Positions 62,329 to 64,000 of a DNA stretch of 64,000 nt are shown here, piece after piece. Within the stretch, counting starts at the first letter, position 1; every line of letters begins with the position of its first letter. The stretch is from DAHUXT01 sp036273675 (lineage in GTDB: Bacteria; Chloroflexota; Ktedonobacteria; Ktedonobacterales; JADMIN01): NCBI GenBank assembly GCA_036273675.1, contig DASUHD010000093.1:62001-126000 (forward strand), read 5' to 3'. The notes under the pieces were generated by a model. That model was not told the DNA's origin and searched no databases. It worked only from the letters and a program-made list of their open reading frames with translations. Both the position numbers and the translations under genes were made by a program.

Positions 62329-63192
62329 TTAGCCGCCCACGTAGCGAAGATATTCGTCGGCGAGTCCGCTAAACTGGCGGTGTGGCGCATTGCCACCGAA
62401 TTTCTCGCGCAGTGAGCTGACGTTCCCTTCGACATCCGCCGCTTCCGCCACCCCAACATCCTCAGCAATAATCGTGTTAAAAATCGGAGGATGGATACCT
62501 GGAATCGCATCGCGCCGCATGCTCAACACCGTCTGTTTATGCAAGCGGCTGGATGAGCGATAGCGCGAGACGACGATACCAAGCCCAAAGATCTCGTGCT
62601 GGGCGCGCAAGGCAAAATCGGCCATGCGATCCAGCACCAGCGGGACACCCAGTGTCGAGAGAATATCCGGTACGACCGGGATGAGAAAATACCGGCTGAT
62701 CGCAATGCCATTCAGGGTAATGACACCCAGATTGGGCGGGCAGTCAATCAGCACGTGGTCATAGTGCGGTAGCACATCGCGCAACGACTCACGTAGCGCA
62801 TAGACTGGGCCATTGCGAAAACTATCGAGATCAGTGATTTTGGTAATGCGGTCCTGAATCCGGTGCAGGCGGATGCTGGCTGGAAGCAAATCCAGGCCGG
62901 GTACGCCGCCGCCCACATTCGAGACGCGCGTCAGAATAGCCTCTGGCGCCGAGAAAAGCCGGGTGCCATCGAGCTGGTCTTTGAACAGTTGAAAGAGTGT
63001 CTGGCCCGTCTGGTCCCGCTCGCGCCAGCGACGCTCGGTGACGAGGGCAATAGTCGCATTGGTCTGCGGGTCGAGATCGATCACCAGAACACGCTTGGCA
63101 TGTTCGGCAGCCAGATAGTGAGCCAGAGCCAGCGTCAAGGTCGTTTTGCCGACGCCGCCCTTCAGGTTGATGATACTGGTGACAACAGCCAT
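62329..63192 (-). CDS. ParA/MinD-type ATPase (AAA family)
   Basis: The 287-aa protein has the deviant Walker A KGGVGKTT (11-18, signature Lys at 12-16 region), Walker A' VLVIDLDPQTNAT, and DHVLIDCPPNLGV as Walker B. These are features of ParA/Soj ATPases that position chromosomes, plasmids or protein arrays. No ParB gene or parS-like site is visible and the neighbours are membrane proteins, so it may position a membrane or cytoplasmic complex. The start is preceded by gggggagg. Confidence 0.88.
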   Translation of the reverse strand: MAVVTSIINLKGGVGKTTLTLALAHYLAAEHAKRVLVIDLDPQTNATIALVTERRWRERDQTGQTLFQLFKDQLDGTRLFSAPEAILTRVSNVGGGVPGLDLLPASIRLHRIQDRITKITDLDSFRNGPVYALRESLRDVLPHYDHVLIDCPPNLGVITLNGIAISRYFLIPVVPDILSTLGVPLVLDRMADFALRAQHEIFGLGIVVSRYRSSSRLHKQTVLSMRRDAIPGIHPPIFNTIIAEDVGVAEAADVEGNVSSLREKFGGNAPHRQFSGLADEYLRYVGG

Positions 63193-63330
63193 CCTCGGAA
63201 GACCTCCCCCGCACCGCCGCTGATTACCGGTGAGCCAAGATGATTAAGGGTACGTTGCACGGAAAATTGTTCCCCATCATCCTATCCGACAACGAAGGCG
63301 GCTGTCTACACCAGCACACCATTTGACGTA

Positions 63331-64000
63331 TCACGCCCTCCGTTGCGCGGCTCCCGCCGCGATTTTCGCGAAGGGAGAAACCTCCGTACGGAGACTGCGG
63401 GGTGTTTCGTCAATGGCTTCGAGCGCGTGACCGAGCGCGAGAAGGCTATCCAGGTTGTTCGCCGGAAGAAATGCGTCAATATACGGTAACGCGGCACGCA
63501 TGCCTGCGGTCACAGGTTGGTAATCTTTATGCCCCAGCAGCGGATTCAGCCAGATCAAGCGATGCGAGTTGCGGTGCAGCCGCGCCATCTCCTCAGCCAG
63601 CACTTTGACATCGCCGCGATCCCAGCCATCGCTGATAATCAGCACCACCGCGCCGCGCCCCAGCACGCGCCGCGACCACTGGCGGTTAAAGGTGCGTAGC
63701 GAATCGCCGATGCGTGTGCCGCCCGACCAGTCCTGCACACTGCGCGTCACATGGGCTATGGCGTCGTCCACATCGCGGCGGGCAAGGTGACGGGTGATGC
63801 GCGTCAGGCGCGTGCCAAAAAGGAATGTTTCGACGTTCTGCAGGCCATTCGAGACAGTATGCACGAAATGCAGCAGCAGGCGGGAATAGAGGCTCATCGA
63901 GCCGCTGATGTCGCAGAGGATGACCAGCGGGCGTGGCTTGAGGCGTGGACGCCGTCGCGCCAGCATGATCGGCTCGCCATCGGTGCGCAGCGAGCGGCGC
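63331..64000 (-). CDS. VWA-domain (CoxE-like) protein, partial
   Basis: The C-terminal 223 codons are within the window; the frame stays open to its end, continuing above an internal Met at 63966 as RRSLRTDGEPI. It has the MIDAS motif DISGSMS, later TRIGDSL and ISDGWDRGD, typical of the VWA domain of CoxE-like proteins, which work with MoxR ATPases. The short C-terminus after LLGHKDYQPVTAGM (to AAQRRA) is usual for the family. A MoxR partner would lie outside. Confidence 0.85.
   Translation of the reverse strand, partial: RRSLRTDGEPIMLARRRPRLKPRPLVILCDISGSMSLYSRLLLHFVHTVSNGLQNVETFLFGTRLTRITRHLARRDVDDAIAHVTRSVQDWSGGTRIGDSLRTFNRQWSRRVLGRGAVVLIISDGWDRGDVKVLAEEMARLHRNSHRLIWLNPLLGHKDYQPVTAGMRAALPYIDAFLPANNLDSLLALGHALEAIDETPRSLRTEVSPFAKIAAGAAQRRA

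Overview
The window reads like a GC-rich chromosome segment of a Chloroflexota bacterium, most plausibly class Ktedonobacteria. This is an inference from gene content: AfsR/SARP-type BTAD-ATPase regulators, a LURP-one protein, DUF4870 proteins, an ANTAR regulator next to a PSP1 protein, a lipoprotein-type HtrA and a T-box-controlled ileS. No rRNA or ribosomal protein gene is present to confirm it.

Layout. (1) 1-6928: a tightly overlapped operon with the end of a solute-binding protein, two permeases and two ATPases of a Dpp/Opp-type ABC importer, a GH4 glycosidase and a BadF/GlcNAc-type kinase; it looks like uptake, cleavage and phosphorylation of an oligosaccharide or amino sugar. (2) 7046-12070: a truncated K+-channel-like gene, an SRAP protein, a divergent TetR/DHA2-exporter pair with three tandem operators, then a scar of three truncated genes (membrane protein, OmpR-type regulator, MarR-type regulator). 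(3) 12071-23081: a PhoD-like phosphatase, a class II aldolase, then a lipid-phosphate cluster of two PAP2 phosphatases, a LURP-one protein, a DedA-PAP2 fusion and a diacylglycerol-kinase-like protein with an extra C-terminal domain. (4) 23140-33186: a signalling island with a multi-TM sensor-like protein lacking a kinase, two paralogous small proteins of about 116 aa, a cysteine-less redoxin and two BTAD-AAA regulators, only one of which has a TPR region. (5) 33358-39122: an MFS transporter, a CtpE-like P-type ATPase and small proteins. (6) 39286-42384: a two-repeat CRISPR of type I-E geometry, then the decayed remnant of an integrative element with four damaged genes, an excisionase, a tyrosine integrase and tRNA-Arg(CCT).

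(7) 42590-47979: nrdR, then on the minus strand a T-box leader, an AlaX-type editing protein and ileS overlapping it by ATGA. The IleRS has Gly-Val-His-His where class I synthetases have HxGH, the GXHH change reported for mupirocin-hyper-resistant type 2 IleRS. (8) 48193-55543: a Pro-Glu-Thr-rich membrane protein facing a PadR-controlled MacB/FtsX-type ABC operon. (9) 55793-64000: HtrA lipoprotein, ANTAR regulator, PSP1 protein, a TetR/SDR divergent pair around a 20-bp palindrome, RecX, two DUF4870 proteins, a ParA ATPase and a VWA protein cut by the window end.

The strongest leads are the T-box/AlaX/GXHH-IleRS operon, the BTAD island at 23-33 kb, the lipid-phosphate cluster at 16-23 kb, and the collapsed integrative element with a nearby orphan single-spacer CRISPR.
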